From Phenylobacterium sp. (GTDB lineage: Bacteria > Pseudomonadota > Alphaproteobacteria > Caulobacterales > Caulobacteraceae): a DNA stretch of 64,000 nt. The stretch lies in NCBI GenBank assembly GCA_020402745.1, contig JADBYZ010000026.1, positions 62,001 to 126,000 on the forward strand, in the 5' to 3' direction. Under the pieces are notes generated by a model. It was not told the DNA's origin. It made no database searches and worked only from the letters and a program-made list of their open reading frames with translations. This document shows positions 43,202 to 50,930 of this stretch, piece after piece (the first letter of the stretch is position 1; each line of letters begins with the position of its first letter). The translations under genes and the position numbers were made by a program.

Positions 43202-45582
43202 GCCACAGACTTCCCTGCCATGAAGGGCTCAAGCCAAGCCGAAGGCGCATCTCCCAACTCCATACGCAGCTGGTCCAGCCGCCGGACCGACCGCTCCGTC
43301 CCGGCCAGCACCTGAAGGGGCCCGGAGAGCCCGGAAAGATCCAGCCTCGCCACGACGCTGTGATCGCCCCGCTTGATCAGGAAGCACCGCGAGGTGTCCG
43401 GCAGGGACTTCACCAGGGAGAACTCATGCTCGGAGAGGCCGAAGCCGTCGATGTACTCGTCCGGCTTGGCCCGGGCGTTGGGGAAGAAGATCTGAGTCGC
43501 AGCCTGCTCGATGATGGCCGCGGCGATCCGGCTGTCCAGGGCGTCTGAGGCGCTCTGGGTGCAGAATCCGACAAGGCCGTTGCGCTTGCGGATCGTCTTC
43601 TCCCAATCCTTGATCCGCCGGACAAAGACCGGGTCGTCCAGGACCTTCCAACCCTCGTCGACCACGAAGATGGCGGGCGAGCCGTCCAGCCTCTGCTCCA
43701 GCCGGTGGAACAGGTACATCATGGCGGGGGTGCGAACCTCCGGCGCATCCAGGACCCGGGTCATGTCGAAGCCCAGGATACGGGTCTCCAGGCTGAGCTG
43801 GTCCTCGGCGTTGTCGAACAGCCAGGCGTGCTCTCCCGTCTCGCACCAGGGACCCAGCCTGAAGGCGAGGTCGCCGGGGGTGGGACGGCGGCCGCCCCGG
43901 AACAACTCCCGCAGGAAGCGGAGCCTGCGGTGGCTGGTGGGCTGGGCGAAGTTGGCGTCGATGGCGTCCGCGATCACCGCCCGGTCATCGGCGCTGAGGG
44001 TCGATCCGTCCGCCGAAAGAAGCTGGGCGAGCCATTCGGCGAGGAAGGCCCGGTTGCCGGGATCGTCCGGCAGCAGGAGGGGGTTGAAGCCTGTCGGCTC
44101 ACCCGGCCGCAGGACATCGTAACGGCCGCCAATGGCCCGGATGAAGGGCTCGGCGCCGCGGTCCTTGTCGAAGTAGGCGATGCGCGGCCGGACCCTCTCG
44201 GCCTGGGCGAGGAGGAAGGTCAGAAGGACGGTCTTGCCGGAACCGGAAGGTCCGATGCAGGTGAAGTTTCCCAGGTCGCCCTGGTGGAAGTTGAAATGGT
44301 AGGGACCCGAGGCCGTGGTCTCGAGGACGGAGATGGCCGGTCCCCAGTGGTTGCCCTCCGCCTGCCCTGTAGGATGGCTGTGGAAGCTTGCGAGGCTGGC
44401 GAAGTTGCCGGCGGAGATCAGACCCTTGCGGGCGATAAAGCGGAAGCCGCCAGGAAACTGGGCCCAGAAGCTGGGTTCAAGGTTGGCGTCCTCACGGACG
44501 GCCAGGACTCCGGCTTCAGCGAGGCCTGACTGGACATCGGCCACGGCGTAGTCGAGGGCGGCCAGGGACTCGGCGCGGACCAGGACCGAGAGGTGATGCT
44601 CACCATACGCTGTGCGGCCTGCACCGACGTCGTCCCGGGCCTGGGCGAGTTCCGTCCGCAGGCTGAATGCGTCGTCATCGGCGGCCTTGAGACGGCGCAG
44701 GGCGACGCCCATGCGATCCAGGGAGGCCTGGCGGTCCTGGAAGGCGAAACTTTCGGTCAGAACCATCTCATGTGGCAGGCGCAAGACGCCGTCGAGAAGG
44801 CCCGGGGCGGTTCGTGCGGGGTAGTCCTTCAGGCCCACGAGGGCCGCGAAGCCTGGCGGCCCGCCATGGCCGCTGCCGAGCTCAAGAGCATCCAGGCCAA
44901 AGGTCAGGCGACGCTGGCCGACGGCCGCGCCGATGTCGCCGGACGGGGTCAGCACCGGGCGCCCTTCCCCATTCAGAAGCAGGGCGAGAAACTCGGAGGG
45001 CTCGGAATACCGAGCGCCGCCTGGGCCATCGTAGACACCAAGGGTGCGAACACCATAGGGCGATAGAGCAGCGGAGAAGGACTCGCGAAGGGCGTGCAGC
45101 TCGCGCAGGTCCCGGGCGGCCTCGGACTGTCGCTGGCGCGGCCCGCGAAGCACCTTTTCGACCAACCCGGCCCGTCCCTGGGTGGGCCTCAGGACCAGGG
45201 TCAGGAAGATATCGTTGACGAAGAGCTGGCGGGCCCCGAGCTGTTCGCGCCACCTCCGGTCGAGATCTGCGCAGAAGGGCTCCTCTGGCGGCGGCGGGAA
45301 CTCGGGCGTGACCCGCCGGCGAACCACGTGGTGCCAGAGGGCGAGCCGAGAGGTGGCGGCGCTGCGCAGCACGGTCTCGCGGATCGACTTGCGGTAGTTG
45401 AGGTCCTCGTCGGACGCCGTCTCAAAGGGAAAGCCCGCTATGTGAAGGGTCTGAACCAGGAGCCCATCCCGAGTCGTCACCGTCTGGCTGTCCAGATGAC
45501 GTGCGTAAGGCAGTCGATCGCCGATGGCGACCTCCCGGGGCGCCAGGAGACGGGCGGCTTGAGTCGTGATGAACGTTTTCAC
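43198..45582 (-). CDS. virB4: type IV secretion ATPase VirB4
   Basis: Large cytoplasmic ATPase of about 794 residues. The N-terminal domain has RLPYARHLDSQTVTTRDG. Walker A is GPSGSGKTVLL, Walker B is AIFVVDEGWKVLDD, and the C-terminal RKRNGLVGFCTQSASDAL block is typical. I favour GTG 45582, which overlaps the virB3 stop as GTGA like the other junctions here; ATG 45633 would add 17 residues and overlap virB3 by 55 bases. It overlaps virB6 by 4 bases. Confidence 0.93.
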   Translation of the reverse strand: MKTFITTQAARLLAPREVAIGDRLPYARHLDSQTVTTRDGLLVQTLHIAGFPFETASDEDLNYRKSIRETVLRSAATSRLALWHHVVRRRVTPEFPPPPEEPFCADLDRRWREQLGARQLFVNDIFLTLVLRPTQGRAGLVEKVLRGPRQRQSEAARDLRELHALRESFSAALSPYGVRTLGVYDGPGGARYSEPSEFLALLLNGEGRPVLTPSGDIGAAVGQRRLTFGLDALELGSGHGGPPGFAALVGLKDYPARTAPGLLDGVLRLPHEMVLTESFAFQDRQASLDRMGVALRRLKAADDDAFSLRTELAQARDDVGAGRTAYGEHHLSVLVRAESLAALDYAVADVQSGLAEAGVLAVREDANLEPSFWAQFPGGFRFIARKGLISAGNFASLASFHSHPTGQAEGNHWGPAISVLETTASGPYHFNFHQGDLGNFTCIGPSGSGKTVLLTFLLAQAERVRPRIAYFDKDRGAEPFIRAIGGRYDVLRPGEPTGFNPLLLPDDPGNRAFLAEWLAQLLSADGSTLSADDRAVIADAIDANFAQPTSHRRLRFLRELFRGGRRPTPGDLAFRLGPWCETGEHAWLFDNAEDQLSLETRILGFDMTRVLDAPEVRTPAMMYLFHRLEQRLDGSPAIFVVDEGWKVLDDPVFVRRIKDWEKTIRKRNGLVGFCTQSASDALDSRIAAAIIEQAATQIFFPNARAKPDEYIDGFGLSEHEFSLVKSLPDTSRCFLIKRGDHSVVARLDLSGLSGPLQVLAGTERSVRRLDQLRMELGDAPSAWLEPFMAGKSVA

Positions 45583-45863
45583 GGCGAGTAGGAGTTCCCG
45601 CCCCAGAAGCTGAAGTTCCGCACCCGAGGACATGAGCGGAGCCGGGTGATCCAGATGTCGAAGAACCGCGGCTCGCGGACCGAGCCTGCATAACCAATGG
45701 CGTGGATCAGGAGCGCGACGCCGAGGACCCAGAACGACTTGGTGATGAGAAAGAGTTCCCCGGTCACGATGAGGTTGAGGATGGCGTAAGTGTAGGTCAC
45801 GCCGCCGATCATCTGGGGTCGTGTCAGAGCAGCGAAGACCGGATCCGAGGCCAGCCGGCTCAT
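45579..45863 (-). CDS. virB3: type IV secretion protein VirB3
   Basis: Small inner-membrane protein of 94 residues. The opening MSRLASDPVFAALTRPQMIGG matches VirB3, which typically has DP(L/V)F-x-ALTRP near its start. Two hydrophobic segments follow (YTYAILNLIVTGELFLI, FWVLGVALLIHAIGYAG), then EPRFFDIW. The start is ATG 45863, one base after the virB2 stop; a longer open frame upstream overlaps virB2 and is not used. Confidence 0.92.
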   Translation of the reverse strand: MSRLASDPVFAALTRPQMIGGVTYTYAILNLIVTGELFLITKSFWVLGVALLIHAIGYAGSVREPRFFDIWITRLRSCPRVRNFSFWGGNSYSP

Positions 45864-45864
45864 C

Positions 45865-46170
45865 CTACATGGCTCCGGCGAGGCTGCGGATGCCCGCAAC
45901 GATGGAGACCGCGCCGAAGATGATGAAGGCGCCGACAATGACGATCACCCCGCGACGCCAATCCATCCGGCCAGACAGCATCAGGAAGCCGACGATGGCG
46001 ATGGCGATCACCGCGGCGCTGGTGGCCACTGTTCCGAGAAGGGTGTTCTGGACCCAGCTGAGAGCGGCGATGAGCGGCGAGGACCCAGCAGGGTCCGCCT
46101 GTGCCTGCGCCAGGGCGGGGGAGGCGGAGAGGATTGCGCCGAGCGCGAGGAAGAGGCTCTTGCGGGGCAT
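45865..46170 (-). CDS. virB2: type IV secretion major pilin VirB2
   Basis: Pilin precursor of 101 residues with a signal peptide (cleavage after ALAQA) and a mature part of about 78 residues holding two membrane helices (TSAAVIAIAIVGFLMLSG and VIVIVGAFIIFGAVSIVAG) joined by the charged RMDWRRG loop, the TrbC/VirB2 layout. The start is ATG 46170, four bases after the virB1 stop. It is followed immediately by virB3. Confidence 0.92.
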   Translation of the reverse strand: MPRKSLFLALGAILSASPALAQAQADPAGSSPLIAALSWVQNTLLGTVATSAAVIAIAIVGFLMLSGRMDWRRGVIVIVGAFIIFGAVSIVAGIRSLAGAM

Positions 46171-46174
46171 GTTC

Positions 46175-46762
46175 CTATGGGGCTCCAAAGGTCTGGATGT
46201 GAGGCGCGCCAAGGCGCGAGACGATCGCGTGGACATAGGCTCGGGTTTCCGCGAAGGGCGGTACGCCTCCGTATCGCAATACGGCCTCGGGTCCGGCATT
46301 GTAAGCTGCAAGCGCGAGCCGGACGTCGCCGAACCGCCTCAACTGTCGGGCCAGATAGCCGACGCCGCCGTCTATGTTGCCGTGCAGATCATCGGGGTTA
46401 ACGCCAAGTTCGCGCGCAGTGGAGGGCATCAGTTGCATCACGCCTCTGGCGCCTTTGGGGGAAACGGCGGACTGCCGGAAACGCGACTCCTGCCAGGCCA
46501 CCGCAGTCGCCAAGCTGGCGTCGACGCCATGCCGCGCCGCGGCCTTGGCGATCAGACCGGCCACCTCTGCAGGCGCGGTCGCCGGCGCCTGCGAAACAGG
46601 ACCCAGGATAGCCTTTGCACCCTCCGAGGAGATGACCATGGGACCTGAGTAGGTCGTTACCGATCCGTCGTCGCCGATGGAGAGAACCTGGCCTCTCGCG
46701 TTCTCCGGACCGGTGAGCACTGTGACGAGAAAGACGCCGAAACCGATGGCGATGATCCTCAC
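46175..46762 (-). CDS. virB1: lytic transglycosylase VirB1
   Basis: Exported SLT-domain enzyme of 195 residues that cuts peptidoglycan to let the secretion channel through. The signal peptide covers about 1-24. The SLT domain starts near residue 68, with catalytic Glu92 in WQESRFRQSAVSPKGA, then GVMQLMPSTARELGV and AYNAGPEAVLRYGG. The start is a GTG preceded by CAGGAT; the open frame continues upstream without another good start. It is the first gene of the operon virB1-2-3-4-6-9-10-11. Confidence 0.92.
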   Translation of the reverse strand: MRIIAIGFGVFLVTVLTGPENARGQVLSIGDDGSVTTYSGPMVISSEGAKAILGPVSQAPATAPAEVAGLIAKAAARHGVDASLATAVAWQESRFRQSAVSPKGARGVMQLMPSTARELGVNPDDLHGNIDGGVGYLARQLRRFGDVRLALAAYNAGPEAVLRYGGVPPFAETRAYVHAIVSRLGAPHIQTFGAP

Positions 46763-47069
46763 GGGAAATCCTGTCTGCGGCGCCCCTGCAACGGGACTTC
46801 GATCCGAACGCCTGATACCCCGGAACGGCCTGTCGGACCAATACAAATGATCTGTGACAGTTGGGTGAAAGAGCCCAAGACCCTTGTTCCTGGAGAGGGG
46901 GTGATGGCGCCAGACCGTGAACTCGAGGTGATGATCGGGGAGGCTGGGGGCCAAGGGTTCCGGTCCTGTCCCCAGACACTTGGTCGCGGGCGGGGCTCGC
47001 CTTTGCGCATTGCATCCGGAGACCAAATCCGGGAACCCTGAGGTCCGGATCGAGACGGGAGGGCGCAAT
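46763..47069. other. 307-base divergent intergenic region, T4SS / aldo-keto reductase
   Basis: This stretch must contain the promoter of the leftward virB operon and that of the rightward aldo-keto reductase gene. I found no gene, no LexA box and no strong dyad here. An AT-richer patch (ACAAATGATCTGTGACAG, about 46843-46860) is the most promoter-like part. Confidence 0.35.
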
Positions 47070-48047
47070 ATGCGGACGACGAAGCTGGGCGACCTGGGAG
47101 AGGTCAGCCGCCTGAGCCTGGGGGGCGGGATCGGCCAGATCTGGGGAGAGACCCCGCGCGAGGAAGCCTTGGCCACCCTCCACGCCGCCGTCGAGGCCGG
47201 GATCAGCCTGATCGACTGTGCGCCCATGTACAACAATGCCGAACGGTTCATCGGCGAGGCCTTCGAAGGGCGCCCTCCCCCGGGGGTGAAGTTCACCACC
47301 AAACACCAGCTGGGCACGCCCGAGCCCGGCGCGGCGGCGGCGGCCCTGGAGGCCTCGGTGGACGCCAGCCTCGCCGCCATGCGCCTTGGCCGCATAGACC
47401 TCTTCTTCCTGCACTCCAACCTGCACCGCGACGGGTTCGCCTATGCCTTTGGCGAGAGCGCCAAGGCGCAGTTCTCCACCGCCCTGTCGACCTATGCCGA
47501 GGAGGTCGTTCCGGCGATGGAGGCGCTGAAGGCCAAGGGCAAGATCCGGCATTGGGGGATCACCGGGATCGGCGTCCCGGAGGCGGTGCTGGACGCCCTC
47601 GCCCTTCCGATGCGCCCTTCTGTGGTGCAGGTGATCGCCAACCTGATGGACAGCCCCGGCGCGCTGAAGCGGTATGCCGAGCCGGCCCGCCCGCGCGAGA
47701 TCGCCCGGGCCGCCAAGGCGGCGGGGCTCGGCGTCATGGGCATCCGGGCGGCGCAGGCCGGGGCCCTGACAGGGGCCGTGGACCGGGAGTTGTCGCCCAA
47801 CAGCCCCGACCGGCGCGACTTCGAGCGGGCCGCCCCCTTCCGGGCCCTGTGCGGCCGCTGGGGCGTGGACCCGGCCTATGCGGCGCATCGATACGCCCTC
47901 TCCCTGCCCGACTTCGATGTGGTGGTGCTGGGGGTGAAAAGCCGGTCGGAGCTGTCCCTCTGCCTCCAGGCGGAGGCCGACGGGCCCTATTCCGACGCGG
48001 AGATGGCCGAGATCGACGCCCTGGGCCTTCGGCCGCCCGGGTCCTGA
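47070..48047 (+). CDS. aldo/keto reductase
   Basis: NAD(P)H-dependent oxidoreductase of 325 residues with a TIM-barrel AKR layout. The catalytic Asp and Tyr are in LIDCAPMYNNAERFIGEAF, with the Lys in KFTTKHQ and a later substrate/cofactor segment (KIRHWGITGIG). The start is ATG 47070 with GGGAGG seven bases upstream; upstream extension in the same frame lacks a start with a ribosome site. It lies between virB1 (divergent) and the toxin gene and looks unrelated to either. Confidence 0.9.
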   Translation: MRTTKLGDLGEVSRLSLGGGIGQIWGETPREEALATLHAAVEAGISLIDCAPMYNNAERFIGEAFEGRPPPGVKFTTKHQLGTPEPGAAAAALEASVDASLAAMRLGRIDLFFLHSNLHRDGFAYAFGESAKAQFSTALSTYAEEVVPAMEALKAKGKIRHWGITGIGVPEAVLDALALPMRPSVVQVIANLMDSPGALKRYAEPARPREIARAAKAAGLGVMGIRAAQAGALTGAVDRELSPNSPDRRDFERAAPFRALCGRWGVDPAYAAHRYALSLPDFDVVVLGVKSRSELSLCLQAEADGPYSDAEMAEIDALGLRPPGS

Positions 48048-48132
48048 GGCCGGGACTCGGGCCGGCGCCCGACGTCTTGGGGGCGCCCTTTCAACGCCAG
48101 TCGCTGGGCTTCAAGGGAGAGCAACCTCATTT

Positions 48133-48147
48133 GTTCCTGTTTTGTTC
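48133..48147. promoter_or_regulatory. LexA (SOS) box, GTTC-N7-GTTC
   Basis: A perfect match to the alphaproteobacterial LexA operator, two GTTC half-sites in direct repeat separated by seven bases (CTGTTTT). It lies 98 bases upstream of the toxin gene, in an AT-rich patch with promoter character. It indicates that the toxin-immunity unit is repressed by LexA and induced by DNA damage, as for many bacteriocins. LexA binding itself is inferred. Confidence 0.75.
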
Positions 48148-48244
48148 TTTCCAATCTCAGCCTTTCGTGTTCTTCTTGTGAAAGCCAGGAGCGACGCCCC
48201 GCCCGGCCGCACCACCAGCCCCCAAGCGAAAGGAAACCTGAAGA

Positions 48245-48958
48245 ATGGCGAGAATGCCGCAGGGACAGCCCCGTCCCGTTCCAGATCCTGAGGGCGATCG
48301 TTATGACGAGATGCTCCGCCAGGAAAGGCTGAGGCGGGCCCGCGCCGAGGCCGCCGAAGACGGGCCGCCTTCAGCTTCGGTAGGTCACCCGGAACTTCTG
48401 GAGTCCCTCATCCCGGTGTGGGGATCCGGGCGAGAGGCGGTGGCCGACTTCCAGGAGGGGGATTATGCGGGGGCGGCCCTGAACGGCGCCCTGGCGGCGT
48501 CCGACCTCTTCCTTGCGGGTTCGCTGGCGAAAGGCGTCGCCAAGGGCGGACTCTACATCGTCACAGGCGCCGCAAAGGAGGCCGCCAAGCAGGCGGCCCT
48601 ACGGGGGTCCAAGACGACCCCCTATTCCTGGGACAAAAGGGTGCGGCCCTGGATGGGCGCGAAGGGCTATCTGGCAAAGGGTCAGGCGGGGCACCACTGG
48701 GCCATCCCACAGAACGGTTGGGGCAAGAAGGTGCCAGAGTGGGTCAAGAACCAACCCTGGAACATCAAGCCCATGCCCGAGGGGCCAGCGGGCGCCGAGA
48801 TGCACGGCCGCATGACGGGGCGTTACAAGGGCAAGCCGAAGTTCAACGCCCTGGAACAGTACATCTATGGCACGCCGGCATGGTCAAAGACCGCCACGGG
48901 CGCCGCCGTCGGTCATCCGGCGGCGGCGGCCAAGGCGGAATCGGAGAAGAGACGATGA
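48245..48958 (+). CDS. GHH/HNH-type nuclease toxin (putative)
   Basis: Protein of 237 residues, not exported by Sec (no signal peptide). Residues 50-115 are hydrophobic-helical and Gly/Ala-rich (LIPVWGSGREAVADFQEGDY), like the pre-toxin linker of polymorphic toxins. The C-terminal part holds GHHWAIPQNGWGKK (Gly149-His-His), then PWNIKPMP (Asn173) and EMHGRM (His187): the His-His / Asn / His spacing of Endonuclease VII-HNH superfamily toxins of the GHH type. The C-terminus is Ala/Lys-rich. AAAGGA precedes the ATG. Its stop overlaps the next start (ATGA), and a LexA box lies upstream. I infer a DNA- or RNA-cleaving antibacterial effector. Confidence 0.78.
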   Translation: MARMPQGQPRPVPDPEGDRYDEMLRQERLRRARAEAAEDGPPSASVGHPELLESLIPVWGSGREAVADFQEGDYAGAALNGALAASDLFLAGSLAKGVAKGGLYIVTGAAKEAAKQAALRGSKTTPYSWDKRVRPWMGAKGYLAKGQAGHHWAIPQNGWGKKVPEWVKNQPWNIKPMPEGPAGAEMHGRMTGRYKGKPKFNALEQYIYGTPAWSKTATGAAVGHPAAAAKAESEKRR

Positions 48959-49446
48959 GCCCAACCTTTCCCGCCTTTGGATTCCGCCAGGACGTGGGAC
49001 GCTACGCCACGCCCGGGCTGGAGAAGTTCGACCAGTTCGACTTTGCGGAGGATTTCGCAGTCTGTTCCCAATGGGACCTGAAGTACGGCTCGCGAAACGG
49101 CATGGTGCTTGTTGACGCCAACCTGCGGTGCTGGCGGGTCGTCCGGGTAAGACGTCTGGGAATCCGTCCTCCCCTGTGGTCCTACCTGCTCAGGCTGTTG
49201 TTCCAGCAGGCGCTCTACCAGGTGGATGTGGAGCTGGAACCGCTTGAGCCGATCACCCTGGACCAGCTTAAGGATCGTATGACGGCCTCCATCCTGTCCA
49301 ATCCTGACGACTTTCGTGACGACGAAGCCATCGCTGGAGAGGCGGGACCGCCTCAGGACGAACAGGAACTGCTGGATGCGATCGTCGCCGGAATCCGCGC
49401 CGCAGACTCTGTCGAGGGGATCGCGGATTTCGTCGACCGCGGTTGA
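48955..49446 (+). CDS. probable immunity protein for the GHH toxin
   Basis: Acidic soluble protein of 163 residues with no signal, membrane segment or enzyme motif. It is translationally coupled to the toxin gene by a 4-base ATGA overlap, the standard order for toxin then immunity. The C-terminal third is strongly acidic (DDFRDDEAIAGEAG, DEQELLDAI), as expected for an inhibitor of a basic nuclease. I do not recognise a named immunity family, so the assignment rests on context and charge. Confidence 0.72.
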   Translation: MSPTFPAFGFRQDVGRYATPGLEKFDQFDFAEDFAVCSQWDLKYGSRNGMVLVDANLRCWRVVRVRRLGIRPPLWSYLLRLLFQQALYQVDVELEPLEPITLDQLKDRMTASILSNPDDFRDDEAIAGEAGPPQDEQELLDAIVAGIRAADSVEGIADFVDRG

Positions 49447-49585
49447 GGAAGACGCCTCGCTGGGATGATGCCGCTGGGTTGGCATTGAGCGCGTCCAGCC
49501 GCAGGGGATCACCCTGAAGGCCAAGCGACGGTGAGGGCGCCAGTCCGAGCGGCACGGCCACCGGAAGCGGCGTTCGGGCCCCTGA

Positions 49586-49616
49586 CCCGGGTTCCTTGCG
49601 ACCGGGCCTCTTTTCT
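49586..49616 (+). terminator. candidate terminator after the toxin-immunity unit
   Basis: A short GC stem (CCCGG / CCGGG) is followed by CCTCTTTTCT, a T-rich tail about 140 bases after the immunity stop. The stem is only five pairs, so confidence is low. Confidence 0.35.
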
Positions 49617-49662
49617 GTTCTCCTCTGGTTTGCCATTGGCGTTTTGGCTAAGGAGCAGGTCC

Positions 49663-49773
49663 ATGATCGCGACGCTGGATGTCACGCGCCGGGGTGCGCT
49701 CGTCTTTAATGTCGGAGCGATGGTCGCGGGATACGCCACCCGCCCGCCCGCGCCGCGGACCAAGCCCGCCGCC
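49663..49773 (+). repeat. duplicated 5' gene segment, copy A (derived)
   Basis: About 111 bases matching the 5' end of the DUF3833 gene at 50309-50419. The last 34 bases (49740-49773) are identical to 50386-50419, and GGGGTGCGCT is shared further upstream. Divergence in the first part suggests an old duplication. Confidence 0.75.
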
Positions 49774-50211
49774 GTGGGCCGGGCCCTTGCGAGCCTTGTC
49801 CTCGTTGCGGCGCTGTCCGGCGCGCCCTCTTCTGCGAGAGCGCAAGGTCTTTGCGCCGGAGCGAAGACCGCCTGCGTGGTGAGCACCTCGCCGTCAAGCG
49901 GAGCCCTGGTCCCGCCTGGGCCGACAGTCTTGCGGGTCGAGTTCGACAGACCCATGCGACAGGATAGCTACTCGATAACCAACGCGCCGGGTGGAGCGCC
50001 GCCGCCAGTGGCTGGCCCGCCGCGATTCTCGGCCGACGGGCGGACGTTCGAAATCCTCCTGTCGCTTCAACCCGACGTGACCTACGCGCTATCGGTAAAC
50101 AGCGAAAAATACCGCAACTTCCGTGGCCTGGATGGGACGACGGCGGCGGCTTACAGCCTCACTTTCAGAACAGACCGAATTAAAGCGGTTCAGGCGAGCG
50201 CAGGTCCCTAA
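49663..50211 (+). CDS. chimeric exported Ig-like protein with duplicated N-terminus
   Basis: Protein of 182 residues in this reading. Residues 1-37 copy the N-terminus of the next gene (TRRGALVFNVGAMVAGY... against TRRGALVLTAGAMVAGC...), but the lipobox Cys is Tyr. A normal signal peptide then follows (RALASLVLVAALSGAPSSARA), and an Ig-like/CopC-like domain (VVSTSPSSGALVPPGPTVLRVEFDRPM to the end). AAGGAG precedes the ATG. The original gene may have started at the GTG near 49774, with the copied 5' end added later. The function of the mature domain is unknown. Confidence 0.7.
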   Translation: MIATLDVTRRGALVFNVGAMVAGYATRPPAPRTKPAAVGRALASLVLVAALSGAPSSARAQGLCAGAKTACVVSTSPSSGALVPPGPTVLRVEFDRPMRQDSYSITNAPGGAPPPVAGPPRFSADGRTFEILLSLQPDVTYALSVNSEKYRNFRGLDGTTAAAYSLTFRTDRIKAVQASAGP

Positions 50212-50308
50212 GGCGTCTTTCGCCGCTGGGGGCTGAATCGCCCGCCGCAGGTTGTCGCCCCTGTTCCTTGAGGTGAATTTCGTCTAAGTTTCCCCGAGGA
50301 GAAAGCCC

Positions 50309-50419
50309 ATGATTGAGACATCGAGTACGACGCGACGGGGTGCGCTGGTCCTGACCGCGGGCGCTATGGTCGCCGGATGCGCCATCCGCCCGCCCGCGCC
50401 GCGGACCAAGCCCGCCGCC
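50309..50419 (+). repeat. duplicated 5' gene segment, copy B (probable source)
   Basis: This is the intact counterpart of the copy at 49663-49773. It keeps the lipobox Cys and continues into its proper coding domain, so it is the likely donor. Confidence 0.72.
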
Positions 50420-50851
50420 CTGACCCTGGAAGAGGCCTTCGTGGGGCGCACGGTGGGCGAGGGCGTGTTCAGCTTCCCCATTGCGCGGGTCAATCGCCGC
50501 TTCCGCGCCGACCTCGATGGGCGTCTGGAGGGCGACCGCCTGACCGTGGTGGAGGACTTCTTCTACGAGGATGGCGAGACGAACCGGCTGACCTGGGTGT
50601 TTGACCGCGCCGGGCCGGGCCGTTGGACGGGCAGGCGGGAAGACACGGTCGGCGTGGCCGCTGTGACGGAAGACAACGGGCTGATCCGGCTGGAGTATCT
50701 GGCCGACGTGAGCTCGCGCGGCGCCGTGACCCGTCTTGGCTTTCGCGATCTGATCTATAGGACAGGCCCCGACGTGATCGTGAACGAGGCGGTCGTGTCC
50801 TGGAACGGACTGCCGCTGGGCTCGGTCCGGTTCGAGATCCGGCGAGCCTGA
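50309..50851 (+). CDS. DUF3833-family lipoprotein
   Basis: Lipoprotein of 180 residues with lipobox MVAGC after a short signal with a twin-arginine-like start (TTRRGALVL). The body matches DUF3833: EAFVGRTVGEGVF, then INRRF-like VNRRFRADLDG, LTVVEDFFYEDGE and NRLTWVF, the usual order of blocks. The function is unknown; homologues often sit beside SDR or lipid genes, and an SDR gene follows here after 79 bases. GAGGAG precedes the ATG. Its 5' end is the source of the duplicated segment in the upstream gene. Confidence 0.85.
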   Translation: MIETSSTTRRGALVLTAGAMVAGCAIRPPAPRTKPAALTLEEAFVGRTVGEGVFSFPIARVNRRFRADLDGRLEGDRLTVVEDFFYEDGETNRLTWVFDRAGPGRWTGRREDTVGVAAVTEDNGLIRLEYLADVSSRGAVTRLGFRDLIYRTGPDVIVNEAVVSWNGLPLGSVRFEIRRA

Positions 50852-50930
50852 GAGCCTTCTCCGCTGCGTGCGGGTGGGCGGGCCCATCTTCATCCCCATA
50901 ACCGGCCCGTTGCGGCGAAGGAGCATAAGC

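Noticed and set aside
39248-46762. Idea that the virB operon belongs to a conjugative element
   Set aside because: No relaxase, coupling protein, integrase or origin-like sequence is seen in the window.
46843-47069. Possible LexA box upstream of the virB operon
   Set aside because: A GTTC occurs (near 46884) but without a second GTTC seven bases on; spacing of the other half-site-like sequences does not fit.
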